A stretch of DNA of 64,000 nucleotides from an uncultured Lachnospiraceae bacterium (GTDB lineage: Bacteria > Bacillota > Clostridia > Lachnospirales > Lachnospiraceae), in assembly GCA_947626775.1 (NCBI GenBank), contig CANQTL010000003.1, positions 1 to 64,000 on the forward strand, in the 5' to 3' direction. A program made the position numbers and the translations under genes. Of this stretch, positions 54,146-64,000 are shown one piece after another (within the stretch, counting starts at the first letter, position 1; each line of letters begins with the position of its first letter). The notes beneath the pieces are model-generated. The model searched no databases. It was not told where the DNA came from and was given only the letters and a program-made list of their open reading frames with translations.

Positions 54146-56023
54146 ATGAGTAAAATTATCGGAATCGACTTGGGAACAACCAACAGCTGCGTGGCAGTTA
54201 TGGAGGGCGGTAAGCCCACCGTCATCGCCAACACGGAAGGCGCGAGGACGACGCCGTCGGTCGTAGCCTTCACCAAGACGGGCGAGAGACTGGTCGGCGA
54301 GCCTGCGAAGCGTCAGGCAGTCACCAACGCGGAGAAGACGATCTCTTCCATCAAGAGAGATATGGGTACGGACAGGGGACGTACCATTGATGACAAGAAA
54401 TATTCCCCGCAGCAGATCTCCGCGATGATCCTGCAGAAGCTGAAAGCGGATGCGGAGAGCTATCTCGGCGAGAAGGTCACGGAGGCTGTCATCACGGTTC
54501 CCGCGTACTTCAATGACGCGCAGCGTCAGGCGACCAAGGACGCCGGCAAGATTGCGGGGCTGGACGTCAAGCGTATCATCAACGAGCCTACGGCGGCGGC
54601 GCTGGCTTATGGCCTGGACAATGAGAAAGAGCAGAAGATCATGGTATACGACCTGGGCGGCGGTACCTTTGATGTATCTATCATCGAGATCGGCGATGGC
54701 GTGATCGAAGTGCTGGCGACCAACGGCGATACGCATCTGGGCGGCGATGACTTCGACCAGAAGATCATTGACTGGATGCTGTCTGAGTTCAAGGCGCAGG
54801 AGGGCGTAGACCTCTCCGGCGACAAGATGGCGATGCAGAGACTGAAGGAGGCTGCAGAGAAGGCGAAGAAGGAGCTTTCCTCCGCAACCACCACCAACAT
54901 CAATATGCCTTTCATCACGGCGACGGCAGAGGGACCGAAGCATCTGGATATGAACCTTTCCAGAGCGAAGTTCGACGAGCTGACCCGCGATCTGGTAGAG
55001 AAGACGGCGGTTCCCGTGCAGAATGCGATGAAGGACGCCGGCCTGACCAACGCAGACCTCGGACAGGTGCTTCTGGTCGGCGGTTCCACACGTATCCCTG
55101 CGGTACAGGATAAGGTGAGACAGCTCACCGGCAAGGAGCCGAGCAAGAACCTGAACCCCGACGAGTGCGTGGCGCTGGGCGCTTCCATTCAGGGCGGAAA
55201 ACTGGCGGGCGACGCCGGTGCGGGTGAGATCCTGCTGCTGGACGTTACGCCGCTGTCCCTTTCCATCGAGACGATGGGCGGTGTGGCAACCAGGCTGATC
55301 GAGAGAAACACGACCATCCCGACCAAGAAGAGTCAGATCTTCTCCACGGCGGCGGATAACCAGACGGCGGTTGACATCAATGTGGTACAGGGCGAGCGTC
55401 AGTTCGCGCGGGATAATAAGTCTCTCGGACAGTTCAGACTGGACGGTATCCCGCCGGCAATGCGCGGCGTTCCGCAGATCGAGGTTACTTTTGATATCGA
55501 TGCCAACGGCATTGTAAACGTGTCCGCGAAAGATCTCGGCACAGGTAAGGAGCAGCACATCACCATCACAGCGGGCTCCAATATGTCCGACGACGAGATC
55601 GAGAAGGCGGTCAAAGAGGCGGCTGAGTACGAGGCGCAGGATAAGAAGAGAAAAGAAGCGATCGATGCAAGAAACGATGCGGACGCTTTCGTCTTCCAGA
55701 CAGAGAAGGCTTTGAACGAGGTGGGCGACAAGATCGACGCTTCCGAGAAGGCCGGCGTGGAGGCTGATCTGCAGGCGGTTAAGGATCTCCTGGAGAAGAC
55801 TAAGGATCAGGAGATGTCCGACAGTCAGTTAGATGAGCTGAAAGCGGCCAAAGAGAAGCTGACGAATTCCGCGCAGTCCCTCTTTACCAAGATGTACGAG
55901 AACATGCAGCAGGCTCAGGGCGGTCCCGATATGAGCAACATGGGCGGCGCAGCGGCAGACGACGGCTCGCAGCAGTCCGGCCCGGCCGATGATGTAGTAG
56001 ACGGGGACTACAGAGAGGTCTAA
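54146..56023 (+). CDS. dnaK: Molecular chaperone DnaK
   Basis: A 625-residue Hsp70. The ATPase domain begins [13 protein letters not shown] and has the phosphate-2 motif [12 protein letters not shown]; the peptide-binding domain starts about residue 380; the C-terminal lid ends in a Gly/Gln/Met-rich tail. It folds and rescues proteins with DnaJ and GrpE. AGGAGG lies before the ATG at 54146, and the reading frame eight codons upstream is not supported. It is 41 bp after grpE. Confidence 0.98.
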   Translation: MSKIIGIDLGTTNSCVAVMEGGKPTVIANTEGARTTPSVVAFTKTGERLVGEPAKRQAVTNAEKTISSIKRDMGTDRGRTIDDKKYSPQQISAMILQKLKADAESYLGEKVTEAVITVPAYFNDAQRQATKDAGKIAGLDVKRIINEPTAAALAYGLDNEKEQKIMVYDLGGGTFDVSIIEIGDGVIEVLATNGDTHLGGDDFDQKIIDWMLSEFKAQEGVDLSGDKMAMQRLKEAAEKAKKELSSATTTNINMPFITATAEGPKHLDMNLSRAKFDELTRDLVEKTAVPVQNAMKDAGLTNADLGQVLLVGGSTRIPAVQDKVRQLTGKEPSKNLNPDECVALGASIQGGKLAGDAGAGEILLLDVTPLSLSIETMGGVATRLIERNTTIPTKKSQIFSTAADNQTAVDINVVQGERQFARDNKSLGQFRLDGIPPAMRGVPQIEVTFDIDANGIVNVSAKDLGTGKEQHITITAGSNMSDDEIEKAVKEAAEYEAQDKKRKEAIDARNDADAFVFQTEKALNEVGDKIDASEKAGVEADLQAVKDLLEKTKDQEMSDSQLDELKAAKEKLTNSAQSLFTKMYENMQQAQGGPDMSNMGGAAADDGSQQSGPADDVVDGDYREV

Positions 56024-56033
56024 GCAATTCAGC

Positions 56034-56093
56034 CGAATCGAATCTGACGGTCAAATCATGCTTGCATGAATTTGGCTGTCAGATGACGATTCG
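56034..56093. repeat. Long imperfect hairpin between dnaK and dnaJ
   Basis: Paired blocks CGAATCG/CGATTCG, ATCTGAC/GTCAGAT, GGTCAAAT/ATTTGGCT and CATG/CATG form about 26 bp of near-continuous stem with a CTTG loop. The 188-bp gap also has GAGTGCTGAAAGCAC downstream. There is no T-run. It could be an mRNA-stabilising structure or a dispersed extragenic element. Confidence 0.55.
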
Positions 56094-56211
56094 AGGGAAC
56101 GCCCTCGATGTGAGCAAAAAGAGCTGCAAGGCAGCGAAGAGTGCTGAAAGCACGATTTTGCGAATAGAGAGGGTGTGGATGAATTGCTGATTCTTAGGGA
56201 AGGAATAAGCC

Positions 56212-57378
56212 ATGGCAGAGCAGAAACGAGATTACTATGAGGTGCTCGGCATTGATAAGAATGCCGATGAGGCCGCCATCAAAAAAGCATATAAGGCTTT
56301 GGCCAAAAAGTACCATCCCGACATGAATCCGGGGGATGCGGCAGCTGAGGAGAAATTCAAGGAAGCCTCAGAGGCTTATGCAATCCTGAGTGATCCTGAA
56401 AAGAGAAGACAGTATGACCAGTATGGTCATGCTGCTTTCGATGGCGCGGGCGGTCCGGGCGGTTTCGGCGGATTTGACTTTAACAGTGCCGATTTCAGCG
56501 ATATTTTCAGCGATATCTTCGGGGACTTTTTCGGCGGCGGCCGCCGCGGCAGGAGCAACGGGCCGATGAAAGGGGCGAATCTCCGCACCAGCGTGCACAT
56601 TACCTTTGAGGAGGCTGTGTTCGGTGTGGATAAGGAGATTGAGCTGACGCTGAAGGATGAGTGTACAGCGTGTCATGGCACGGGGGCAAAACCCGGCACG
56701 AACCCCGAGACCTGTACGAAGTGCGGCGGTAAAGGTCAGGTGGTGTTCAGCCAGCAGTCCTTCTTCGGCACGGTCAGAAACGTACAGACCTGTCCCGACT
56801 GTCACGGCACGGGCAAGGTGATCAGGGACAAATGTCCCGATTGCCATGGTACGGGTTATATCGCCAGCAAGAAAAAGATCCAGGTTTCGATCCCGGCGGG
56901 TATCGACAACGGACAGTGCGTCCGCATCCGCGACAAGGGCGAGCCGGGAACGAACGGCGGCCCGAGGGGCGATCTGCTGGTGGAAGTGATCGTGGGAAGA
57001 CATCCTATCTTCCAGAGGCAGGAGGAGGATATCTACTCTACCGTGCCGATGTCCTTTGCGATTGCATCGCTGGGCGGAGAGATCGTGATCGATACCGTGG
57101 ACGGAAGGGTGATCTACGACGTCAAGGCGGGTACGCAGACAGACACGAAAGTACGGCTGAAGGGCAAGGGCGTTCCGTCCCTGCGCAACAGGAATGTCCG
57201 GGGCGATCACTATGTCACGCTGGTTGTTCAGGTGCCGGATAAACTGTCTCACGAGGCGAAGGAGCTTCTGAAGAAATTTGACGAGGAGACAGGAGACACC
57301 CTGAATGCCGCCAAGAACGTCACTTCCGGTTCGGCTGAAGAGAGCGGCGGCAAGGGCAGGAAGAAATTCAGAAAATAA
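56212..57378 (+). CDS. dnaJ: Chaperone DnaJ
   Basis: A 388-residue type I DnaJ. J domain (about 5-70) with HPD in KYHPDMNPG; Gly/Phe-rich stretch (about 78-115); zinc region with four CxxCxGxG repeats ([32 protein letters not shown], about 147-220); then the two C-terminal substrate-binding beta domains. It stimulates DnaK ATPase and delivers substrates. It is last in the heat-shock operon, and GGAAGGAATAAG precedes the ATG. Confidence 0.97.
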   Translation: MAEQKRDYYEVLGIDKNADEAAIKKAYKALAKKYHPDMNPGDAAAEEKFKEASEAYAILSDPEKRRQYDQYGHAAFDGAGGPGGFGGFDFNSADFSDIFSDIFGDFFGGGRRGRSNGPMKGANLRTSVHITFEEAVFGVDKEIELTLKDECTACHGTGAKPGTNPETCTKCGGKGQVVFSQQSFFGTVRNVQTCPDCHGTGKVIRDKCPDCHGTGYIASKKKIQVSIPAGIDNGQCVRIRDKGEPGTNGGPRGDLLVEVIVGRHPIFQRQEEDIYSTVPMSFAIASLGGEIVIDTVDGRVIYDVKAGTQTDTKVRLKGKGVPSLRNRNVRGDHYVTLVVQVPDKLSHEAKELLKKFDEETGDTLNAAKNVTSGSAEESGGKGRKKFRK

Positions 57379-57399
57379 CAGATTTCATAATGGTAATGG

Positions 57400-57439
57400 C
57401 CTCTTTCGCCGGAATTGATGCGGCGGAAGAGGTTTTTTT
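57400..57439 (+). terminator. Rho-independent terminator of the dnaK operon
   Basis: A 12-bp stem (57400-57411 with 57421-57432, one G-T pair) followed by seven T (57433-57439). Its T-run overlaps the next promoter's -35. Confidence 0.9.
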
Positions 57440-57466
57440 GCCTTTTCCCTGTATTTCGGGTATAAT
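57438..57466 (+). promoter_or_regulatory. Sigma-A promoter of the DUF3048-prmA unit
   Basis: -35 TTGCCT (57438-57443), 17-bp spacer, consensus -10 TATAAT (57461-57466). Confidence 0.75.
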
Positions 57467-57533
57467 GAACGAAGATTGAGATATACTGAGCGTTAGGAAA
57501 GAGAGTAAGACGGCAGGGAGAAGGAGGGGCGGT

Positions 57534-58748
57534 ATGCATTGGAGAAAAAAGGCATTATCTGCGCTTTTGATCTGCGCAGCTGTCTGCACCGTGAGCTGCG
57601 GCGTATGGCTTGAGCCCGTTCCGGAGTCCGCGCCGGAAGAGGAGCTGTCTGCGGCGGAGGAAGAAATGTCTGCGCCGGAAGGGGAAACGCCTGCGGCGGA
57701 GGAAGAACAGCCGGTCGGAGAATCCGACGGGAACACGCCCGTCATCGAAGAGCGGACGGAGAAGGACGGAAAGATACAGAGCTATCTGACCGGTCAGTGG
57801 ACCGACGTCGGACAGGCTCTCAGAAGACCGATTGCGGTTATGATTCCGAATAATCGTCCGGCCATGCCGCAATATGGGCTGTCCCGTGCCGGGATTATCT
57901 ATGAAGCACCGGTGGAAGGGCGCATCACCAGGCTGATGGCAGTGTTTGAGGACTTCGACGATCTGGACCGGATCGGGCCGGTCCGATCGAGCAGGGATTA
58001 TTTCGTGTATGTGGCGATGGGCTATGAGGCAATCTACTGTAACTGGGGACTTGCGAGACCCTATGTCGAGGAGCTGCTCAGACGGTCCGACTGCTATAAT
58101 ATCAGTATGGGCGTGGCGGGAATACACAATCCGGCGAACGAGGCGTTCGACAGGGTCCGCCGTCCGGGCTACGCCACGGAGTTTACCGGCTATCTCATGA
58201 CGGACGGGCTGTTCGCGGCGGTGGATCGTCTTGGATATGACTGGGATTACGATGAAAACTATGTGCCGCCGTTTTTGTTCGCGGCGGATGGGGCGACGTC
58301 GGATTATGAGGACTGCGGGGAGGCAGAGATGATCTGGCCGGGCGGAATATCGGGAGAGAATTCGGGAGGGTACGGCGCATACCATCCGTATTTTGAGTAT
58401 CATGCGGACGACAGGCTGTATTACCGCTATCAGGACGGCCAGGAACAGATCGACGAGTACAATGGAGAACAGCTTGCCGTCAGCAACGTGGTGTTTCAGT
58501 ACTGCCACGGCGAGGTGCGGGACAGTCACGACTATCTGGCGTTCGGCGTGCACGGCGAGGGAGACGCCGTCGTCTTTACGGGCGGCAGGGCGGTTCCTGG
58601 GACGTGGAAACGTTACGGGGGAGATTTCACGCCCGCGAAATTCTACGATGAAGAGGGCAATGAGATCATTTTTAATCAGGGAAAGACCTGGATCTGTAAT
58701 ATCTGGCAGGAATACGGCGACTATGCGGAGTACGGACCGGATGAGTAG
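57534..58748 (+). CDS. DUF3048 lipoprotein (YerB-like)
   Basis: A 404-residue lipoprotein: signal peptide with lipobox TVSC (Cys about 22), an acidic low-complexity linker of Glu/Ala/Pro (about 28-65), then the DUF3048 N-terminal domain (RPIAVMIPNNRPAMPQYGLSRAGI, IGPVRSSRDYFV) and C-terminal domain (SNVVFQYC, ending NQGKTWICNIW). Bacillus YerB is the known relative; function unresolved, though envelope localisation is clear. It precedes prmA by 12 bp and is likely co-transcribed. Confidence 0.9.
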   Translation: MHWRKKALSALLICAAVCTVSCGVWLEPVPESAPEEELSAAEEEMSAPEGETPAAEEEQPVGESDGNTPVIEERTEKDGKIQSYLTGQWTDVGQALRRPIAVMIPNNRPAMPQYGLSRAGIIYEAPVEGRITRLMAVFEDFDDLDRIGPVRSSRDYFVYVAMGYEAIYCNWGLARPYVEELLRRSDCYNISMGVAGIHNPANEAFDRVRRPGYATEFTGYLMTDGLFAAVDRLGYDWDYDENYVPPFLFAADGATSDYEDCGEAEMIWPGGISGENSGGYGAYHPYFEYHADDRLYYRYQDGQEQIDEYNGEQLAVSNVVFQYCHGEVRDSHDYLAFGVHGEGDAVVFTGGRAVPGTWKRYGGDFTPAKFYDEEGNEIIFNQGKTWICNIWQEYGDYAEYGPDE

Positions 58749-58760
58749 GAGGCGCGGATC

Positions 58761-59750
58761 ATGAAATGGGTAAAATTCAGAATCAAGACGATCACGGACG
58801 CGGAGGACGTCATTATCAGCACCCTCTATGACATAGGACTGGAGGGCGCGCAGATCGAGGACAAGATCCCGCTGACTGCACTGGAAAAAGAGCGGATGTT
58901 CGTCGATATCCTGCCGGAAGGACCGGAGGACGACGGCATCGCGTATCTCAGTTTCTTCGTGGAAGAGAAGGAGGACGGCAGCCTGGAACTGAACGGGGAG
59001 ACGACAGGCCGGGACGAGGTTGCCGCGCAGATTGCCAAAGAGCTTGACGAACTGCGATTCTTTATGGATATCGGCGAGGGAAGCATCGCAGTGAGCGAGA
59101 CGGAAGACGTCGACTGGATCAACAACTGGAAACAATATTTTCATCAGTTCTACATAGACGATCTGCTTGTCATTCCCTCCTGGGAGGAGGTTCGGGAGGA
59201 AGACCGCGGCAGAAAGATCCTGCATATTGACCCGGGAACGGCTTTCGGCACGGGGATGCATGAGACGACCCAGCTGTGTATCCGCCAGATCAGGAAGTAC
59301 CTTACGCCGGAGACGGAGTTGTTGGATGTGGGAACGGGCAGCGGCATCCTGGCGATTCTTGCACTGATGTACGGGGCGAAACACGCCGTCGGGACGGATC
59401 TGGATCCCTGCGCCGTGGAGGCGGTTGTACAGAATATGGAAGCCAACGGGATCGCGGAGGGAGCGTTCGAGATGATGATCGGCAATATCATCTCTGACCG
59501 GACGATTCAGGACAGAGTCGGCTATGACCGGTATGATATCGTGACCGCGAATATTCTGGCCGATGTGCTGGTACCGCTCACGCCGGTGATCGTGCGCCAT
59601 ATGAAAAGAGGCGGTATCTATATTACCTCCGGCATTATTGATACGAAGGAGAAGACTGTCAGGGATGCGGTGGAAGCGGCGGGTCTGCGGATTCTCGAAG
59701 TCACTTATCAGGGAGAGTGGGTGTCCGTCACGGCACGCAGGGAACGTTAG
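58761..59750 (+). CDS. prmA: Ribosomal protein L11 methyltransferase
   Basis: A 329-residue PrmA, which methylates ribosomal protein L11 with S-adenosylmethionine. The N-terminal L11-binding domain (about 1-95) ends before the linker; the SAM motif is LLDVGTGSGILAI (about 193-205), preceded by the family hallmark DPGTAFGTGMHETT; the catalytic-loop NILADV is present. TAGGAGG is well placed before the ATG. It overlaps nothing and leads into vanZ-like and rsmE. Confidence 0.95.
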   Translation: MKWVKFRIKTITDAEDVIISTLYDIGLEGAQIEDKIPLTALEKERMFVDILPEGPEDDGIAYLSFFVEEKEDGSLELNGETTGRDEVAAQIAKELDELRFFMDIGEGSIAVSETEDVDWINNWKQYFHQFYIDDLLVIPSWEEVREEDRGRKILHIDPGTAFGTGMHETTQLCIRQIRKYLTPETELLDVGTGSGILAILALMYGAKHAVGTDLDPCAVEAVVQNMEANGIAEGAFEMMIGNIISDRTIQDRVGYDRYDIVTANILADVLVPLTPVIVRHMKRGGIYITSGIIDTKEKTVRDAVEAAGLRILEVTYQGEWVSVTARRER

Positions 59751-59753
59751 AAT

Positions 59754-60251
59754 ATGGATGACAGCAGGAAAATTGAGCGAAGCCGGGCAGGAAGCACGGC
59801 GGCGGGCGTTCTGGCGCTCGTGTGGATGTGCGTGATTTTTGCTTTTTCCGCGCAGACCAGCGAGGAGTCCAGTGAAGTCAGCAACGATATCAGCTACCGT
59901 ATCGTCAATACGACGGGACTGTTTTTTCATCTGCATATAGATGAGGAGAAAATCCGGGAGATCGCGAACGCCATGGAAAATTTCGTCAGGAAGACGGCGC
60001 ATATGACCGAGTATGCGATTCTTGCGGTTCTGCTCTATGTGTGGCTTGGCAGATGGCGGCTGTCCTGTCTGCAAAGGGCGCGTACAGACGCGGTGCTGGC
60101 GGTGCTCTATGCGTGCAGCGACGAGATCCATCAACTCTTTGTGGCGGGGCGGGCCGGCCGGGTGAGCGATGTGCTGATAGACAGCGCGGGGGCCGTGCTG
60201 GCGCTGGCGGTACTGCTTTTGAAGGACAGAACTGCGGGGAGAAGGCGGTAG
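59754..60251 (+). CDS. VanZ-like family membrane protein
   Basis: A 165-residue protein with about four hydrophobic helices. The VanZ-family marks are FAFSAQTSEESSEVS near the N-terminus, RKTAHMTEYAILAVLLY and CSDEIHQLFVAGRAGRVSDVLIDSAG. VanZ gives low-level teicoplanin resistance in enterococci; most relatives have unknown roles in the envelope. It starts 3 bp after prmA stops and ends 5 bp before rsmE, in one transcription unit. Confidence 0.86.
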   Translation: MDDSRKIERSRAGSTAAGVLALVWMCVIFAFSAQTSEESSEVSNDISYRIVNTTGLFFHLHIDEEKIREIANAMENFVRKTAHMTEYAILAVLLYVWLGRWRLSCLQRARTDAVLAVLYACSDEIHQLFVAGRAGRVSDVLIDSAGAVLALAVLLLKDRTAGRRR

Positions 60252-60256
60252 GAAGA

Positions 60257-60997
60257 ATGCATCGTTTTTTTGTGGAACCGTCACAGATACGGGACAGACA
60301 GATCGTCATAACAGGAGACGACTACAATCATATCAGGAATGTGCTGCGCATGAAACCGGGTGAGGAGATTGCGGTGAGCAATGGCGTCGACGATCGGGAG
60401 TACCGCTGCGGTATTGAAGAGTACACGGAGCGGGAAGTGGTCTGTACGCTGCGGTTTGTCAAGGAAGCCGGCGTGGAACTTTCGGCTCGGATCTGCCTTT
60501 TTCAGGGGCTGCCGAAGGCGGACAAGATGGAGTTCGTCATCCAGAAAGCGGTGGAGCTGGGCGTATGCGAGGTGGTTCCCGTAGCGGCGAAGCGATGCGT
60601 AGTCAGACTCGACGAGAAGAAGGCGGCAGCCCGGGTGAGCAGATGGCAGGGGATCGCGGAGGCGGCGGCGAAACAGAGCAAACGGGGCGTCGTTCCCGCC
60701 GTGCGCGGTGTGATGAGTATGCGGGAGGCGGTCGGATACGCGCGGGATATGGACGTAAAGCTCATTCCCTATGAGCTGGCGGAGAATATGGACCGCACAA
60801 GACAGCTCGTGGAGACGGTTCGGGCGGGACAGCGTATCGCCGTGTTTATCGGTCCGGAGGGCGGTTTTGAGGAGAGTGAAGTACAGGAAGCTGTCGCGGC
60901 GGGGATAGAGCCCATCACGCTGGGCAGGCGTATCCTGCGCACAGAGACAGCGGGGCTGACCGTACTGTCATGGCTGATGTATCAACTGGAATCGTAA
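60257..60997 (+). CDS. rsmE: 16S rRNA m3U1498 methyltransferase
   Basis: A 246-residue RsmE. The N-terminal PUA-like domain begins MHRFFVEPSQI; the C-terminal SPOUT knot shows LPKADKMEFVIQKAVELGV and IGPEGGFEESEV, with the SAM-binding knot end LGRRILRTETAGL. It methylates U1498 of 16S rRNA. The ATG at 60257 follows GGAAGA; frames from further upstream overlap vanZ-like. Confidence 0.95.
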   Translation: MHRFFVEPSQIRDRQIVITGDDYNHIRNVLRMKPGEEIAVSNGVDDREYRCGIEEYTEREVVCTLRFVKEAGVELSARICLFQGLPKADKMEFVIQKAVELGVCEVVPVAAKRCVVRLDEKKAAARVSRWQGIAEAAAKQSKRGVVPAVRGVMSMREAVGYARDMDVKLIPYELAENMDRTRQLVETVRAGQRIAVFIGPEGGFEESEVQEAVAAGIEPITLGRRILRTETAGLTVLSWLMYQLES

Positions 60998-61102
60998 TTA
61001 CATAAGATGTAGTGAGCGCAGCAGCAACACAGGCGGCGCGGCAGATCGGGAGCACATCGATCAATTCCGCTGACGGTGGGCTGAGAGAAAGGAATGACAG
61101 TC

Positions 61103-62257
61103 ATGGAAGCATATTTGGACAATTCTGCGACGACCCGCTGCTTTGACGAGGTCGCACAGCTGATGTATAAGATCATGTGTGAGGATTACGGAAATCCCTC
61201 CAGCATGCACCACAAAGGAGTAGAGGCGGAACGGTATTTGAGATACGCGGGAGATACGCTGGCAAAGCTGCTGAAAGTGCACAGCAGGGAGATCCTGTTT
61301 ACTTCCGGCGGTACGGAATCTGACAATATGGCGCTGATCGGCGCGGCGATGGCGAATCACAGAAGGGGCAGGCACCTGATCACGACGGCGATCGAGCATC
61401 CCGCCATCCTTCAGCCGATGGCGTATCTGGAACGCCAGGGGTTTCAGGTGACTTATCTGCCGGTGGACCATGAAGGCAGAATTTCGTTAAAGGATCTGGA
61501 ACGCGCCGTCAGGCCGGATACCATTCTGGTGTCGATCATGCACACCAACAACGAGATAGGAAGCGTACAGCCCATAGAGGAGGCCGGCGCGCTGATCAAG
61601 CGCATCAATCCCGCGGCGCTGTTCCATGTGGACGCCGTGCAGGGTTTCGGCAAGTTCCGCATCTATCCCGGCAAGTCGCATGTGGATATGCTGTCGGTCA
61701 GCGGACACAAGATCCACGGGCCGAAAGGCGTCGGGTTCCTCTATATCCGGGAGGGCGCGAAGGTCAATCCCATCCTGTACGGCGGCGGACAGCAGAAAGG
61801 GATGCGTTCCGGTACGGAGAATGTAGCCGGTATCGCCGGACTTGCCAGAGCGGCGGAACTGGTCTACGCACATCTGGACGAGGACATGGACAGGATGTAC
61901 AGACTGCGCACCATGTTCGTCAGAGGTGTCGGAGAGCTGGAACAGGTCAGGGTCAACGGCTGTCCGGACGGCGAGGGAGCGGCGCACATCGTGAGCCTGT
62001 CGGTGCGCGGCGTGCGGAGCGAGGTGCTGCTCCACGCGCTGGAAGAGAGAGGCATCTATGTGTCTGCGGGAAGCGCCTGCTCCTCCAACAAACCGCAGAC
62101 TTCGGCGACCCTGAAGGCCATCGGCGTGGAGCGGGAACTTCTGGATTCTACCATACGGTTCAGCTTTTCGGTCTTTACAACCGAGGAGGAGATCCGCTAT
62201 ACTATACAGGCATTGTCCGAGATCGTTCCGATGCTCAGGCGGTACACCCGGAGATGA
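61103..62257 (+). CDS. Cysteine desulfurase (NifS/IscS type)
   Basis: A 384-residue class V PLP enzyme taking sulfur from cysteine as an enzyme-bound persulfide. PLP lysine K203 lies in SGHKIHGPKG; the sulfur-accepting C326 is in SAGSACSSNK; the start EAYLDNSATT and GNPSSMH are typical. Its neighbour thiI, 28 bp downstream, suggests its main role is donating sulfur for 4-thiouridine in tRNA. I chose the ATG at 61103 with AAAGGA 9 nt upstream; the ATG at 61094 sits against that site. Confidence 0.93.
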   Translation: MEAYLDNSATTRCFDEVAQLMYKIMCEDYGNPSSMHHKGVEAERYLRYAGDTLAKLLKVHSREILFTSGGTESDNMALIGAAMANHRRGRHLITTAIEHPAILQPMAYLERQGFQVTYLPVDHEGRISLKDLERAVRPDTILVSIMHTNNEIGSVQPIEEAGALIKRINPAALFHVDAVQGFGKFRIYPGKSHVDMLSVSGHKIHGPKGVGFLYIREGAKVNPILYGGGQQKGMRSGTENVAGIAGLARAAELVYAHLDEDMDRMYRLRTMFVRGVGELEQVRVNGCPDGEGAAHIVSLSVRGVRSEVLLHALEERGIYVSAGSACSSNKPQTSATLKAIGVERELLDSTIRFSFSVFTTEEEIRYTIQALSEIVPMLRRYTRR

Positions 62258-62285
62258 GTTTGCGAAAGGTACAGGTGCTGGAAGG

Positions 62286-63464
<1,179 letters not shown>

Positions 63465-63480
63465 GGCTCATTGCTCGCGT

Positions 63481-63512
63481 AAAAAAACAGCCGCCGGGTG
63501 GCCGGCGGCTGT
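63481..63512 (-). terminator. Rho-independent terminator of the HPr-like gene
   Basis: An 11-bp stem (63487-63497 with 63502-63512) followed on the minus strand by seven T (63487-63481). It ends the minus-strand HPr-like gene; thiI on the plus strand gets only the hairpin. Confidence 0.85.
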
Positions 63513-63530
63513 GGTCTTGTGATACACTGC

Positions 63531-63761
63531 TCACATAATGTACGGTTTCAATGCCGCGATCACTTCGTCGGCGCCGTCTTCCGCGTGGATATTTAAGTCG
63601 ATAGGCTTGGATAGATCTAAGCTGAAGATGCCCATGATGGATTTTGCGTCGATCACGTATCTTCCGGAGACTAAATCGAAGTCATAGTCAAACTTGGTGA
63701 TATCATTTACAAAAGACTTAACCTTATCGATGGAATTTAAAGAGATCTGTACTGTTTTCAT
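63531..63761 (-). CDS. HPr-like protein lacking the PTS histidine
   Basis: A 76-residue HPr-fold protein. The usual GLHARP box is missing: this region reads SIDKVKSFVNDI. The later VIDAKSIMGIFSLDLS motif is kept, with a Ser (S41) aligned to the HPr kinase site. It therefore cannot act in PTS phosphotransfer, and might be a target of HPr kinase or only share the fold. The ATG at 63761 follows a near-perfect AAAGGAGG; the frame open before it has no support. Own promoter and terminator. Confidence 0.8.
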   Translation of the reverse strand: MKTVQISLNSIDKVKSFVNDITKFDYDFDLVSGRYVIDAKSIMGIFSLDLSKPIDLNIHAEDGADEVIAALKPYIM

Positions 63762-63801
63762 TCCGGATCTACCTCCTTTGGTTTCATATCCTTCTGCTAT
63801 A

Positions 63802-63830
63802 ATACTAAAGGCTGAACGCATAAAAGTCAA
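63802..63830 (-). promoter_or_regulatory. Sigma-A promoter of the HPr-like gene
   Basis: Minus-strand -35 TTGACT (63830-63825), 17-bp spacer, -10 TAGTAT (63807-63802). Confidence 0.7.
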
Positions 63831-63863
63831 TGATAAATCAATACAAAAAATGCGGGGATCATT

Positions 63864-64000
63864 ATGAAAAGTGTAGCATTACATAATCTGGGGTGCAAGG
63901 TCAACGCTTACGAGATGGACGTTATGCAGCAAAGACTGCGGGAAAAAGGCTATCAGATCGTGCCATTTGACGAACCGGCGGATATCTATATCGTCAATAC
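63864..64000 (+). CDS. mtaB: MtaB-like tRNA methylthiotransferase, 5' part
   Basis: The first 45 codons before the window ends. The start VALHNLGCKVNAYE and DIYIVNT match the N-terminal UPF0004 domain of MtaB (YqeV), the radical-SAM enzyme that makes ms2t6A37 in tRNA; GCKVN holds the first cluster cysteine. The rest is outside the window, so the radical-SAM CxxxCxxC motif cannot be checked. GGGGATC precedes the ATG. Confidence 0.85.
   Translation, partial: MKSVALHNLGCKVNAYEMDVMQQRLREKGYQIVPFDEPADIYIVN

Noticed and set aside
57555..60284. A 909-codon open frame on the minus strand opposite DUF3048, prmA, vanZ-like and rsmE
   Set aside because: It is the GC-rich antisense of four well recognised genes, has no family resemblance, and has no ribosome binding site; an artefact of high GC codon use.

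Overview
The window looks like chromosomal DNA of a GC-rich Gram-positive anaerobe, most probably a Lachnospiraceae (Clostridia). This is inferred from the gene order uvrC-hprK-ROK-murB-rapZ-whiA-HPr, the CIRCE-hrcA-grpE-dnaK-dnaJ cluster, strong GGAGG-type ribosome binding sites, sigma-A-like promoters, and the DUF6465, DUF3048 and split Mrp gene types. No rRNA, tRNA, CRISPR array, phage or transposase was found. About 50 protein genes are present. The last one (mtaB) runs off the right edge.

Layout. 34-9783: a ten-gene minus-strand operon for an Mrp/Mbh-type cation/proton antiporter with four NuoL/M/N-like subunits, closed by its own terminator. 9801-12264: sulfur amino-acid genes (a cystathionine gamma-synthase/lyase type enzyme and a PatB/MalY C-S lyase). 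12307-22738: a probable sugar locus with an orphan substrate-binding lipoprotein, a very large sensor/GGDEF/histidine-kinase/receiver protein, a ketopantoate-reductase-like protein, a GH3 beta-glucosidase and a GH16 beta-glucanase lipoprotein. 22819-24426: pyrG (minus). 24611-33855: ftsH, uvrC, then hprK, ROK kinase, murB, rapZ, whiA and a Crh-like HPr. 33949-36754: diacylglycerol-kinase-like gene, fba and a phosphoglycerate-mutase-family gene. 36829-42300: tandem hemerythrin, alpha/beta hydrolase, AGCS symporter, a decayed cation-efflux gene and a cyclophilin. 42458-45492: an acetyltransferase fusion and an ammonium channel fused to a P-II domain. 45579-47114: an array of four 33-bp repeats in front of a DUF4143 ATPase. 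47131-51508: cysK, AEC transporter, aminotransferase and uppP. 51608-57378: a histone-H1-like DUF6465 protein and the heat-shock operon. 57438-64000: DUF3048 lipoprotein, prmA, vanZ-like, rsmE, cysteine desulfurase, thiI, a second His-less HPr-like protein and the start of mtaB.

How parts connect. Two separate sulfur genes (9885 and 47236) carry a similar TTCCTA...TAGGAA inverted repeat just downstream of a sigma-A promoter, so a shared sulfur regulator is likely. HPr kinase sits near an HPr paralogue with Glu at position 15, and a second HPr-like protein also lacks the histidine; both fit regulation by Ser-phosphorylation rather than PTS transport. Two nitrogen-related transporters (AGCS and Amt) have intrinsic terminators inside their leaders, which suggests attenuation. 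The features I find most worth following are the 33-bp repeat array plus DUF4143 ATPase, the four-antiporter Mrp operon, the shared sulfur operator, and the sensor-kinase/glucanase locus.
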